Source: Anodontia alba (taxonomy: Eukaryota; Mollusca; Bivalvia; Lucinida; Lucinidae). From it: 64,000 bases of DNA. The stretch is taken from NCBI GenBank assembly GCA_964016985.1, contig OZ024828.1, forward strand, positions 4,985,701 to 5,049,700, in the 5' to 3' direction. Shown here in pieces: positions 51,501-58,107 of the stretch. The notes under the pieces were generated by a model, which was given only the letters and a program-made list of their open reading frames with translations, was not told where the DNA came from and did no database searches. Position 1 is the first letter of the stretch; each line of letters starts with the position of its first letter. Position numbers and translations under genes: made by a program.

Positions 51501-54500
51501 TGTTTGTTCTTTCTCTTGGTGTCATTGATGGGCTACACTATATTGATACCTTTCCCTGCATGCATATGATATCGATGACCCATAGAAGTCGAACGTTACT
51601 TTTGGAATTAATATCTAGAATATGGAAAAAAAAAAAAAAGATTATAGAACTTATAATCTTAGAACCGTGCAGGTGTATATAGAATCTGCTTAATTGAAGT
51701 GCCAGAATTATTTGTAAACTGACTGACAGTAACGATGCATAAAACCGTAAGAAAGGCATAAAATTCACACGAGATACAATTTCGTATGCAATCTTACCAA
51801 ATCATCGGGTAAACTCATTGCGCGCACGTAACACAGAGCGGCCTAAACACCGGATCAGAGAATTTTGAGAAATGAAAACGTCATAAAAGTTTTAGATAAG
51901 TGACCCTGGTATTCTTATCTTTCAATTTCCCCGTATTAACTGGATATTAGGAGGATATTAAGTGGATATTGAGCACTTAACAATGGGTGACGAGAAAAGA
52001 CAAGATACAAACCACCTGGCCCGTGCCACTTGATACGCAAATGTGACAGATATGAGCCACAACGGGAGAAAACGTACCTTCTGATATGTGCGAACAACGA
52101 AGATTCAGATCAGACTGCGCGGATGCGCAGTCTGATCAGAGTCTTCGTTGTCCGCATGAAGAGACGTTGCATCCTTGGCTGTCCAATTGAAATGCGCCTA
52201 GTGAAGATTCTGAACAGACTGCGCAGATGTGGGCGCACATGTCGGGAGGAACGTATTCTGACGTTGTGGCTCATTTGCATATGTCGTGAAAAACATATAT
52301 GAATAGAGAAGGCCCTGATTAGACTGTGCATTAACTTACGATCGCTTATCATCGGAACCAGTAAAACATAACGTCGAACAGAGATGGCCCTGATAATATT
52401 GTGCGCGTAAATGCACACGCGGGTCTTGGTCCTTTTCTGTTCGCATATGATATAATAGCTCTTTTTTCGCATTACGCCCCATTTCTATATGGGCTTCCTT
52501 CTGCGAAATGGACCGTGCGGCATATGCGAAAAGTGAAAGCCAGACCAGGCTGCCCATCCGCCTAGGCTGATTAAATGTTATTGCTTAATTACATTCTGAT
52601 TGAATCAATGTAGAATGCATTCCAAACGAAAAGCAACTGCAGGTAATTCTGAGCTACGTATGTTTTTTTTTTTTTTTTTGTTTTTTTTTTTTTTTTTCAA
52701 GCCGATTGTTTACAATCGAGTTAATGTTTACATACACTAAACTTTCCTCAAGGTTGTTGTCCACGCGATTATCATTGACTCTGAATCCAGGTAACGGATA
52801 TTTATAGCCGCGCTATTCTTGTCTCTGTGGCATCATAGTGCTGTTTAAAGAGAGTTATCTGTAAAACCTGGACTGGGCTTATTGCTGGGACATCAGAAAA
52901 CAGTGCAGACCCTGATCAGACACCGCAGAACGCGGCGTCTGACCAGGGTCTGCACTGTTTGCTTAAATTACAGGAAGTTAAGGACTAAATAATACAATCT
53001 TAAGTCCCCGTTCAGGACAATTTTCCCAGCCTATCCTCAGTGACAATCGACCCCACCAGTACTTTCAGTACTTTGATTCTCTCGATCTTTCTTTTCTTTT
53101 ATTCCATAATGCAGTTATGTCAATGAGCAACCAAAATCATGATATGTAAGCAAACAGGAAGTCACAAAGGTTGTCTCCGTTGGAAAACAAAGCGGTCGGA
53201 TATAGATTTAAGCAGAACCCTATCCCAGCAGCATTCTGCTTAAATCTATATCATCAACTGGTGTTGTATCTCAGAAATTATGGGGAAGTTATCATGCTGT
53301 GGACGGCCTATACTATAAATAGAGTCTAAATAGAATGACTCTTAAGAACAATGAACACACTCACAAAACTTAAAACAGTTGCAATGCCAAGTTTTCTGGG
53401 TCAGACTAGCTAGTTTCGTCCAATTAGGCCTCATCAGAGATCCTCATATACATTTTCGAAAATTCCAAAATGGGTTCAGTGATCACAAACATTACGAAAA
53501 CACGCCTATTCAAATATATTGAAAATTTCAACTCCAAAAAATGAAAGTTTTCAGATAAAAAAATTCTGATATTTTTCATATTTCTGCTCAAAACATAGAT
53601 TCTGGGCACTCGTTAGAACCGCCTCGTCGAGGCGGTTCTAACGAGTACCCACAATCTATGTTTTTGAGCAGAAATAAGAAAAATAATGTATACCCCTGTA
53701 AACCCCAGTTTTACTATATAAAAGTAGGGTTTAAGGGGGTCAATATTATATAGGTATATTTTCGTGATGAAGGAATAGAAAATATACACTACATTATAGT
53801 GAAGTACTGTGAGACGTTTTATGACTGTCCCACGGCACTAACACCAACTGTAGTGAAGATGAGATTCTAAAAAGAACGACCCTTGAGAGCAATGACCATA
53901 CTCACAAAACTGAAAACAGCTAAAATGGCAAGGAATGTACAAAAACTTCTGTGCCTGAACTAAGTATCTCAGAGCGGCATTTATCTGTTTGTTCCTCGTT
54001 CATAAAACCCGGTAAGCTGTCTTTGTTTTGCAGAAGATAATCAATTATTAATGAAAATCACTTTCAACAATCTCGTCTGACAGTTTAGTATTCTTGTGTC
54101 TATCAGTTTTATGGTTTTGTAGTGCTATTAACGGTGATTTGTTCCACGGCGTACTTAACAGTCACGGATGCTTTAAATCTAGTCTATTAGATAACTGCTT
54201 TAAAAAGTGTTAGTTTCTCTATATACGTGTAAACTCTATCTGCAAACTCTTTGTTGTCAGGTAACAGTCTTTACCTACATGATACCTACGCACAAACACT
54301 TGTATGTGGCTGGAAATGCACTAAGATTAAGGTCGAGGGTTGGATATCCATAAAACCAGGTTTAACTCTTTCATCCCTGAGTATCTAAGTGGACTCTTCC
54401 ATCCTTGAATTTGGACGTTATTACTAGTGTAAATAGGGTTCCAGTCTAATTTCAAAAATCAGAATGGAAAACAGTGTATATTCTATTGAGAGGGCTCGTT

Positions 54501-55772
54501 ACGAGCCGTCTCATCAGGATATACACTGTTTGCACAGGTATCTGTTTTGGTCGGCCAGGCTGAAAAGTTTAAGCTCCCGATGGTTTTAAGTTGTTAACTG
54601 TTCCAATGGCGAGTTCCTGCTGCAGTTTCTGTTCATTTGTTCATTTTTTCTTCTCTTGGGCGAAGTTGGGTTTTTGTTGTCATTCACATTACGAAAACAA
54701 GCCTATTCAAATATATAGAAAATTTTACCTCCAAAAACTGAAAATTTTCAGATAAAAAAACTCAGATAAAACATAAATTTTGGGTACTCGTTAGAACCAC
54801 CTCGGCGAGGCGGTTCTAACGAGTACCCACAATTTATGTTTTTGAGCAGAAATAAGAAAAATAATGTATACCCCTGTAAACCTCAGTTTCATTGTATAAA
54901 AGTAGGGTTTACGGGGGTCCAAATTATATAGGCCTGTTTTCGTGATGATATAATGTAACCCTTACCTTGTGCCTCAGGAGGGCTGTGTTTCGTTCCAAGG
55001 GCACTCTTTAGAGTATCGATATTTACAAAAGTTGTTCTGCTTCTGAACAGTACAGAGATAAATCTGTACTAGTAAAAGCCGGCAAACGAAAAGGGACTTT
55101 ATGATTTTCCGGTTTGTGGTTCTTCAAATGCGCATGCGCAGTCTTCTATTTGGGTTACAGATATGCGTTTTTTTTTCTGAGGCTTCCTCAACATGCTCAA
55201 GGTCTCTACGTACTACATATCTGCGCACAGAAAAGGCTCCAGCGAGGCTGCGCTTATGCACAGGCTGGCCTATGATAAGTACCCTTTTCTCTTGTGCTGG
55301 CTCATATATGTGTGATGTTGGCTAGCTGTAAAAGTGCTTTACTCTACTGACCGTTCTAAGGCGGTGGTCCCGGTGTTGTTGCTTTGTAGTTTATTCTACG
55401 AGGCGATTTGTTTTATGTCTTACCTTGTGTTATTTTATCTTGTGTTTTTCAGTCCGTTAAGCGTTGCGATTAACTCGCTTGGGAAGGAGAGAGCTAATCT
55501 TAGTGCTTTTCGTACGTTTGTTCGATTTGCGCTTGTTTGGTTTTGTCTGTTTCCTCTTCCTCTTGGTGTCTGGGAAGGGCTGCAGTTTGTGATTGTGGCA
55601 CTCCCTGGATTTTTCTCTTTACTTTTCTTTCAGTTTTTGATGGTGAAATTTTCAATATATTTGAATAGGTGTGTTTTCGTAATGTCTAGCAAACTTGAGA
55701 AAACATTTGGAAATGCCGTTTGCTGATTTTCACATGACATGCTTAAAATTACACGGAGAACTTCTCGGTAGA

Positions 55773-55810
<38 letters not shown>

Positions 55811-56937
55811 ATAGAGACCATACATTGTACATGCTTAATTGTAAAATATAGGTTTTGCCTACTAACAAATCCTGCATGGCAGGTAAATTTGTCCTTTGAT
55901 TTGGAAGAGAATGGATATACTTTTTGGGAGACATGTATGCCATTTTCTTCTTAAAAGGGTTCTGCTCTAAAAGAAAACATCACGAAAACATGCCTGTATA
56001 ATTTTCACTCCCTTAAACCCCTCTTTTAAATAGTATAACTGGGGTTTGCAGGGGTATACATTATTTTTCTTATTTTTGCTCAAAACATAGATTGTGGGTA
56101 CTCGGTAGAACCGCCTCGTCGAGGCGGTTCTACCGAGTACCAACAATCTATGTTTTGAGCAGAAATATGAAAAATATCAGTTTTATTTATCTGAAAATTT
56201 TCAGTTTTTAGAGAGAAAATTTTCTATATATTTGAATAGGCGTGTTTTCGTAAAAATAATTTGCTTCCCTTGGCAGCAAATAGTTTCCTTTCAGAGTAGG
56301 CTCTTTTCGAAAGGGGTTTGGTATGGAGGAAAACAAACAGGAAGCCATAAAATACATCTCCCTTGGAAAAAAAATGGACAGAAACTACAAAATTATCTAG
56401 TCTCCTTAAGCGATGTAACTGGACAGTTGAACTTCGGCCGAAGTTTCACATAAATAGCCAATTTTACCGCTTCAGCTTTTAAACACTGACAGATTAACTC
56501 TGCTGTACCCTTGTCATATTTTCAATAAGTGTAAATATATTTGTTTCTTTTCAGGTCAAGAAAATGTTGAAACGAAACACACAGAAGCGTCAGCAATACC
56601 GGGATCAAAGGAATGTACAAAAACTTCTGTGCCCAGCTTACACTCTATAAGATCAATAAGCGACATTGTTGGAGACAAATCAGACATTACTCCAAGGAAA
56701 AGGAAACTAGAAGAACAGTCAGTTCAAAACGAATTACCAGCTTCGTCTGTGCATTTAAACAGTTTACAAAACTATCCAATCTGGAAGCACCAGCATTTGC
56801 TTTTACCAAACTTTTATTCCCTTCCTATTACGACATCGGCGTATGATCAAGTTGCAGCGCGCCAACTGTCGTCTGCTTTAGCACTGCGCTACCCGTGTGA
56901 CACGCGATACTGTTCAAGTAGACTACCTCAAACATGA
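28197..56937 (+). CDS. Poxn: Pox neuro-type paired-domain transcription factor (spliced, 4 coding exons)
   Basis: The join of 28197-28209, 44899-45119, 45967-46414 and 56555-56937 gives 1062 coding bases (354 codons) plus a stop, with every junction at a GT/AG site and in matching phase (1, 0, 1). The protein starts [14 protein letters not shown]. Residues about 5-131 form a complete paired domain: the PAI half contains [20 protein letters not shown], and the RED half contains [10 protein letters not shown] and [13 protein letters not shown]. The run [21 protein letters not shown] and the QVATP junction resemble Pox neuro rather than Pax2/5/8 or Pax1/9. No homeodomain follows, as expected for Pox neuro. 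Residues 260-267 (RSISDIVG) resemble the Groucho-binding octapeptide, and PRKRKLE at 274-280 looks like a nuclear localisation signal. Family members are nuclear DNA-binding regulators of sensory/neural fate; that role is inferred from homology. The exact subfamily (Poxn versus the lophotrochozoan Pax-beta group) needs a tree. Confidence 0.93.
28705..28953 (+). mobile_element. Family A element, centre partly deleted (Poxn intron 1)
   Basis: X-to-Y orientation. The left central arm and the AAACCCC hairpin are shortened. T-run at 28771-28790. Confidence 0.8.
28988..29094. mobile_element. Family B 107-bp hairpin in Poxn intron 1
   Basis: Near-identical copy; this one has GATATAG in both arms, which improves the pairing. 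Confidence 0.88.
29741..29815 (+). repeat. R1 tail fragment with long T-run
   Basis: GGTTTGTGGTTGTGATACTC and CTGGACTTTTCTCTTACC are followed by a T-tract. This is only the right end of R1. Confidence 0.65.
30603..30640. repeat. Short TATAGGGC palindrome
   Basis: TATAGGGCGGTACTATGGGG then CCCTATACTACT; same arm sequence as 12560-12612 with a reduced loop. Confidence 0.55.
31154..31226. repeat. (GT)n microsatellite in Poxn intron 1
   Basis: Uninterrupted GT repeats over about 72 bp. Confidence 0.95.
31227..32860. other. Intronic sequence, nothing recognised
   Basis: The longest stretch of intron 1 free of visible palindromic elements. No conserved-looking exon seen. Confidence 0.55.
32861..33141 (-). 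mobile_element. Family A snap-back element
   Basis: Y-to-X orientation, central palindrome intact near 32968-33035. First base changed (AATTACG). Confidence 0.85.
33223..33372 (+). mobile_element. Family A element lacking the palindrome
   Basis: X-to-Y remnant. The left terminus and whole central palindrome are gone; the AAACCCC hairpin and right terminus (GGCATGTTTTCGTTATG) remain. Confidence 0.75.
33771..34024. mobile_element. Family G element with long terminal inverted repeats
   Basis: Same ends as 18831-19184 (AGACAGCGCATGA ... TTTTGTCATGCGCTGGCTCA), but an A-run replaces the family B site. Comparing the two shows where family B inserted. Confidence 0.75.
34407..34597 (+). mobile_element. 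Family A element, right end truncated
   Basis: X-to-Y. Runs from CATCACGAAAACATACC to TTTTGAGCAGAAATA, where homology stops. Confidence 0.75.
34673..34942 (-). mobile_element. Family A snap-back element
   Basis: Y-to-X orientation, both termini present. Lies 75 bp from the previous copy in opposite orientation. Confidence 0.85.
34943..36734. other. Intronic sequence, nothing recognised
   Basis: A short (GT)n run at about 35798-35812 and a CAGCAGACGAAATGTCGTA family D-like scrap at about 35930. Confidence 0.55.
36735..37150 (-). repeat. R1 dispersed repeat, long form, inverted
   Basis: The A-tract at 36723-36743 and GGTAAGAGAAAATTCAGGGA are the reverse complement of the R1 right end. Homology runs to the GGGTCCCGATGCTAC block near 37100. 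A G-rich insertion (GGGGGATGGGGGGGAGGGGC) sits at 37020-37060. It faces the direct copies at 37510. Confidence 0.8.
37510..38010 (+). repeat. R1 dispersed repeat, long form
   Basis: It is nearly the same unit as 2360-2890, from GTGGTTCAACTATTGG to TTACCTTTTTT, with small deletions. Confidence 0.8.
38011..38557 (+). repeat. R1 dispersed repeat interrupted by an assembly gap
   Basis: The copy starts at ACCGACCGTTCTAAGGCGGT and ends at TTACCCTTTTTTTT. 200 Ns fall at 38210-38409. A G-rich expansion lies at about 38470-38510. Confidence 0.8.
38210..38409. other. Assembly gap (200 N)
   Basis: Exactly 200 Ns inside an R1 repeat. The 18 bases before the gap (GCGTTTGTTCGGTTTGTG) are repeated immediately after it, so the contigs probably overlap or meet. 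Confidence 0.97.
38620..38775. repeat. Family F element, degraded
   Basis: CCTTCTGAAAAGGAAAGACT, TGGGAGCAGATTCTTTC and AGAAGGAATTTGTGCG keep the family F order but the left central arm is damaged. Confidence 0.5.
38955..38979. repeat. Short TATAGGGC palindrome
   Basis: TAGTAGTATAGGGC then CGCCTATACTAC; the loop is almost absent. Confidence 0.55.
39643..39910. repeat. Degraded relative of the GGGCCCAGTTGTTCAAAG MITE
   Basis: CTGGACCCAGTTGTTCAAAA at left, AACGAGCTCGTTAAGCTAAC inside; the right end is mostly lost. Confidence 0.5.
40118..40396 (-). mobile_element. Family A snap-back element
   Basis: Y-to-X orientation. Both outer ends have decayed (ACGAAAAAAAG; ATGTATTCGTGATT). Confidence 0.82.
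40470..40605. mobile_element. Family D palindromic element
   Basis: TCAGAAAACAGGATCTGTCA and its inverse flank a CATTGTCTCCAATGGAGACA centre; right side AATTTGTCGTCTGGTGAATT. Confidence 0.65.
40700..40850. repeat. Family F element, degraded
   Basis: TTATAAGGAAGATAGCTTTT and GATTTCCTTTTTGCTTTC followed by CTTCTAAAAGGGGTTTCTCC and GAAAGGATTCGCCCC; one arm only. Confidence 0.5.
41413..41480. repeat. Family C hairpin
   Basis: AAAACAGTGTAGACCCTGAT ... ATCAGGTTCTACACTGTTTG, nearly perfect 68-bp palindrome. Confidence 0.78.
41912..42189 (-). mobile_element. Family A snap-back element
   Basis: Y-to-X orientation, intact ends. One-sided change in the right arm (AACGGGTACC). Confidence 0.85.
42190..43609. 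other. Intronic sequence with a possible old repeat
   Basis: GGGCGCCGCCATTTTGAATG and AATAACTTTCTTATTTGCTG with a T-run at 43036-43054 look repeat-like, and GGGCGCCGCC recurs at about 62764. No gene. Confidence 0.45.
43610..43678. repeat. Family C hairpin, variant core
   Basis: GCAAACAGTGTGGACCCAGA at left, complement at right; the core is CTGCTCCTTTAGGAGCAG instead of CGCCGC. Confidence 0.78.
44436..44714 (-). mobile_element. Family A snap-back element, 184 bp before Poxn exon 2
   Basis: Y-to-X orientation, both ends and palindrome intact. Closest mobile element to the paired-domain exon. Confidence 0.85.
44899..45119 (+). CDS. Poxn: Poxn coding exon 2 (PAI subdomain of the paired domain)
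   Basis: The acceptor is TTTCTTTTAG ending at 44898 and the donor is AAG/GTCAGT at 45120. The exon encodes residues 6-78, from [18 protein letters not shown] to GGNKPK, with the N-terminal helix-turn-helix of the paired domain. It enters in phase 1 and leaves in phase 0. Confidence 0.96.
45375..45429. repeat. T-tract in Poxn intron 2
   Basis: Three T-runs separated by single C residues. Confidence 0.92.
45516..45567. repeat. (GT)n microsatellite in Poxn intron 2
   Basis: About 26 GT units. Confidence 0.95.
45742..45871. mobile_element. ACGTTG-rich palindromic MITE in Poxn intron 2
   Basis: CCCACTAAGCGGGCACACAA at left and GCTGTGTGCCTGCTGGG at right, with CAACGTTGAAACAACGTCGA and its inverse inside. 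CCCA...TGGG ends resemble family B. Confidence 0.75.
45967..46414 (+). CDS. Poxn: Poxn coding exon 3 (RED subdomain and linker)
   Basis: The acceptor is CCTTTCAG ending at 45966 and the donor is AGAG/GTAGAG at 46415. The exon encodes residues 79-227. [12 protein letters not shown] starts the RED half and [11 protein letters not shown] ends it. A proline- and tyrosine-rich linker follows ([20 protein letters not shown]), then an acidic/charged stretch near the end ([12 protein letters not shown]). It leaves in phase 1, matching exon 4. Confidence 0.95.
46447..46738. mobile_element. Family D palindrome with 121-bp tandem duplication
   Basis: The left arm (TTTAACCTTTACCACTCTAT ... CTAATTCAGCAGACGACATT) occurs twice, 121 bp apart, with one mismatch. 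The right arm ends AAAATGTCGTCTGCTGAATC. It begins 32 bp after the Poxn exon 3 donor. Confidence 0.75.
46755..47089. mobile_element. Pogo/Tigger-like MITE in Poxn intron 3
   Basis: Same family as 7413-7752 with ends TACAGTCGACTCTCGTTATT and GATAATGATAGTCAACTGTA and the same AGGAGAAATTGCTCC centre. Confidence 0.75.
47130..47270. mobile_element. Family D palindromic element
   Basis: GGCTTTGACATTTCATGCAA and inverse around CCTCCTAACGAGAC; right end TCTCGTCTGCTGAAC and GCATGCTAAGCGG. Confidence 0.65.
47472..47749 (+). mobile_element. Family A snap-back element
   Basis: X-to-Y orientation. Faces a second copy 38 bp downstream. Confidence 0.85.
47788..48065 (-). mobile_element. Family A snap-back element
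   Basis: Y-to-X orientation, so with 47472-47749 it makes a ~590 bp inverted pair. Confidence 0.85.
48820..49035. mobile_element. Family G-like MITE with AACGTCAGAAAACGT ends
   Basis: GCCGAAACGTCAGAAAACGT at left and ACGTTTTCTGACGTTGCGGC at right; two internal hairpins containing GATCAGACTGCGCA. Confidence 0.72.
49588..49740 (+). repeat. SINE-like 3' domain, diverged
   Basis: CTTCCGCTGATTCAAGATTT, CGTTAACTGCTTCTAGGACT and TGACTGGGCCGTTAAACTCC follow the order of 22748-22925. Confidence 0.5.
49741..50631. other. Intronic sequence, nothing recognised
   Basis: A T-run at 50338-50356; otherwise unremarkable. Confidence 0.55.
50632..50699. repeat. Family C hairpin, degraded
   Basis: GCAAACAGTGTAAATC and GATGTACACTGTTTGC arms around a GAGACTGCGCATGATGAGC centre. 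Confidence 0.68.
50864..50930. repeat. Family C hairpin, variant core
   Basis: CAAACAGTTTGGATCCAGAT and complementary right arm; core CCCGACGTTTTATCGGG. Confidence 0.72.
51122..51395 (+). repeat. Dispersed repeat R2, second copy
   Basis: It matches 4465-4762 over the blocks listed there. A C-rich run at about 51061-51112 precedes it. Confidence 0.65.
52051..52275. mobile_element. Family G-like MITE, second copy of that subtype
   Basis: GAGCCACAACGGGAGAAAAC at left and CGTATTCTGACGTTGTGGCT at right; GATCAGACTGCGCGGATGCG core. Confidence 0.7.
52895..52962. repeat. Family C hairpin
   Basis: AAAACAGTGCAGACCCTGAT ... GTCTGCACTGTTTGC with a CGCAGAACGCG centre. Confidence 0.78.
53196..53253. repeat. 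Inverted family B-like end pair (inside-out)
   Basis: GATATAGATTTAAGCAGAA and TTCTGCTTAAATCTATATC face each other across a ~17-base loop that contains CCCAGCAGCA. The family B left end therefore follows, rather than precedes, the right end. Confidence 0.55.
53318..53936 (+). repeat. Two ~75-bp diverged direct repeats
   Basis: 53318-53392 and 53862-53936 share GACYCTT..GARCAATGAMCA, ACTCACAAAACT and AAAACAG. The exon-4-like 26-mer begins exactly where this similarity ends in the right copy. Confidence 0.55.
53490..53769 (-). mobile_element. Family A snap-back element
   Basis: Y-to-X orientation, intact. About 95 bp away on each side lie diverged direct repeats (53318-53392 and 53862-53936). 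Confidence 0.85.
53930..53955 (+). pseudogene. Fragment identical to Poxn exon 4 inside intron 3
   Basis: These 26 bases match 56608-56633 of exon 4 exactly and encode KECTKTSVP in the same frame. The frame stays open to a good donor (CCCG/GTAAGC, GT at 54013), but a TAA lies just upstream, so no phase-compatible acceptor is visible. It could be a decayed duplicated exon or a small intragenic duplication. Confidence 0.6.
54468..54533. repeat. Family C hairpin, variant core
   Basis: AAAACAGTGTATATTC and GATATACACTGTTTGC arms with a GGCTCGTTACGAGCC core. Confidence 0.72.
54687..54947 (-). mobile_element. Family A snap-back element
   Basis: Y-to-X orientation. A small deletion removed part of the Y-side stem. 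Confidence 0.83.
55085..55308 (+). repeat. Dispersed repeat H, second copy
   Basis: TTTCCGGTTTGTGGTTCTTC, ATATGCG, GGCTTCCTCAA and GATAAGTACCCTTTTCTC shared with 12628-12870. Confidence 0.65.
55325..55630 (+). repeat. R1 dispersed repeat, short form
   Basis: It runs from about GTAAAAGTGCTTTACTCTAC through GTTCTAAGGCGGTGGTCCC to CTCTTTACTTTTCTTT. It is followed directly by a truncated family A end. Confidence 0.8.
55631..55684 (+). mobile_element. Family A right-end fragment
   Basis: Only AGTTTTTGATGGTGAAATTT through GTGTGTTTTCGTAATG remains, joined directly to an R1 end. Confidence 0.7.
55935..56410. mobile_element. Family F element interrupted by a family A element
   Basis: AAAAGGGTTCTGCTCTAAAAG before and AATAATTTGCTTCCC then CAGAGTAGGCTCTTTTCGAAA after the family A copy at 55978-56253 reconstitute the family F order. 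Confidence 0.65.
55978..56253 (+). mobile_element. Family A element nested in a family F palindrome; paired arm change
   Basis: X-to-Y orientation. Both palindrome arms carry GGTAGAACC in place of GTTAGAACC, so base pairing is kept. It interrupts a family F element (55935-56410), and the last bases (CGTAAA) are eroded. Confidence 0.85.
56555..56937 (+). CDS. Poxn: Poxn coding exon 4 (C-terminal domain, stop codon)
   Basis: The acceptor is TTTCTTTTCAG ending at 56554. The first two bases (GT) complete G228, and the frame runs to TGA at 56935-56937. It carries RSISDIVG (octapeptide-like, residues 260-267) and PRKRKLE (NLS-like, 274-280), followed by a low-complexity tail ending SSRLPQT. The terminal exon is unusually compact, and the Pax C-terminal transactivation region is not conserved enough to test by eye. 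Confidence 0.9.
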
Positions 56938-56968
56938 AAGAGGCCGTATGGATGTACAGTAATATATA

Positions 56969-56974
56969 AATAAA
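56969..56974 (+). terminator. Candidate Poxn polyadenylation signal AATAAA
   Basis: A canonical AATAAA lies 32 bases after the Poxn stop codon. If used, the 3'UTR is very short. Further A/T-rich signals downstream cannot be excluded. Confidence 0.45.
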
Positions 56975-57386
56975 TTATCAGCAGCGCTAATCATTCAAAG
57001 GCGTGAATGTCTGTTGATGCGCGCAAGAATACATAAACAACTATTTGTTGTTGGCATTTATTACCTAACACTTAATTTGCGTGCAGAAAGTCCAGGAAGA
57101 AAATGAAGCACTTAAGATAAATTAGTTTACACAAATTGTGCGTTTAAAGATTTATACTTCGATTAATATCATGTTGTCGCCTCATTTAGACCGGAAATCA
57201 TTTTCAGTAAATTACTGAAACAAGTAAAGAGCATCTTACTGTTGTGTCATGCTTGTTTTAACATTAACCCTTTTATGCCGAGTGGTCTAATCTACCTTAA
57301 CTTTTTGGACCAGCATGTTTCCAATAGAAAGGGTGGCTTATTAATTATTATTATTACTATGTTTAACAGAAATCACTGTAATTAAT

Positions 57387-57452
57387 GCAAACAGATTAGA
57401 TCCTGATTAAACGCCGCATTCTGCGGCGTCTGATCTGGATCTACACTGTTTG
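57387..57452. repeat. Family C hairpin
   Basis: GCAAACAGATTAGATCCTGA ... GATCTACACTGTTTG with an ACGCCGCATTCTGCGGCGTC centre. Confidence 0.75.
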
Positions 57453-57504
57453 TTTATGTCGTTTTTATGGAACGTTAGGCATAAATGGGTTAATGGCTTG
57501 TCAT

Positions 57505-57782
57505 CATTACGAAAACATGCCTATTCAAATGTATTGAAAATTTTACCTCTAAGAAATGAAAATTTTCAGATAAAAAATTCTGATATTTTTCATATTTCTG
57601 CTCAAAACATAGATTGTGGGTACTCGTTAGAACCGCCTCGCTGAGGTGGTTCTAACGAGTACCCACAATCTATGTTTTGAGCAGAAATAAGAAAAATAAT
57701 GTATACCCCTGTAAACCCCAGTTTTACTTTATAAAAGTGGGGTTTCTTGGGGTCAAAATTATATAGGTGTGTTTTCGTGATG
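57505..57782 (-). mobile_element. Family A snap-back element
   Basis: Y-to-X orientation. Inserted inside one member of a ~50 bp direct repeat (see 57490-58140). Confidence 0.85.
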
Positions 57783-57817
57783 TATGCGGCAAGCTACTTA
57801 ACGGGAAGTGCAATTTA

Positions 57818-57973
57818 ACCTTAACCACTCTCTGGTTTAATTCAGCAGACGACAAATTGATATATACATGTATATATATGTTTTCTTATTTTTCCCAGAA
57901 AACAGGATTTGACATTTCATGCAAATTGTCTCCTTTGTCGTCTGTTGAAAAGTTTACCCGTGTTGTTGAGCGT
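57818..57973. mobile_element. Family D palindromic element flanked by a ~50-bp direct repeat
   Basis: Starts CCTTAACCACTCTCTGG and AATTCAGCAGACGACAAA, ends TTTGTCGTCTGTTGAAAAG and GTTGAGCG. The flanks TTAATGGCTTGT...GTGCAATTTAA occur on both sides, each later split by another insertion. Confidence 0.7.
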
Positions 57974-58001
57974 TAATGGCTTGTTATATGCGGGGAGCTA
58001 G

Positions 58002-58107
58002 CCCAGCCAGCATTCTTTATAAATCTGTAGCGGCCGTTAGCGACCCGTCAGCTACCCTGACGGGCCGCGAACGGCCCGCTATAGATTTATAAAGAATGCT
58101 TACTGGG
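58002..58107. mobile_element. Family B hairpin, diverged subfamily
   Basis: CCCAGCCAGCATTCTTTATA ... AAAGAATGCTTACTGGG with a GGCCGTTAGCGACCCGTCAG core. It keeps the architecture of the others but has different arm sequence. Confidence 0.8.

Larger units (their letters stand above)
46415..56554 (+). other. Poxn: Poxn intron 3 (10.1 kb, phase 1)
   Basis: It separates the end of the paired-domain linker from the C-terminal exon. It holds palindromic repeats of most families seen in the window, a pogo-like MITE and an R1 copy. A 26-bp block at 53930-53955 is identical to part of exon 4. Confidence 0.85.

Noticed and set aside
53922..54012. Exon-4-like block as a functional cassette exon
   Set aside because: No acceptor in phase 1 is visible and TAA lies just upstream in frame, so it is kept only as a fragment.
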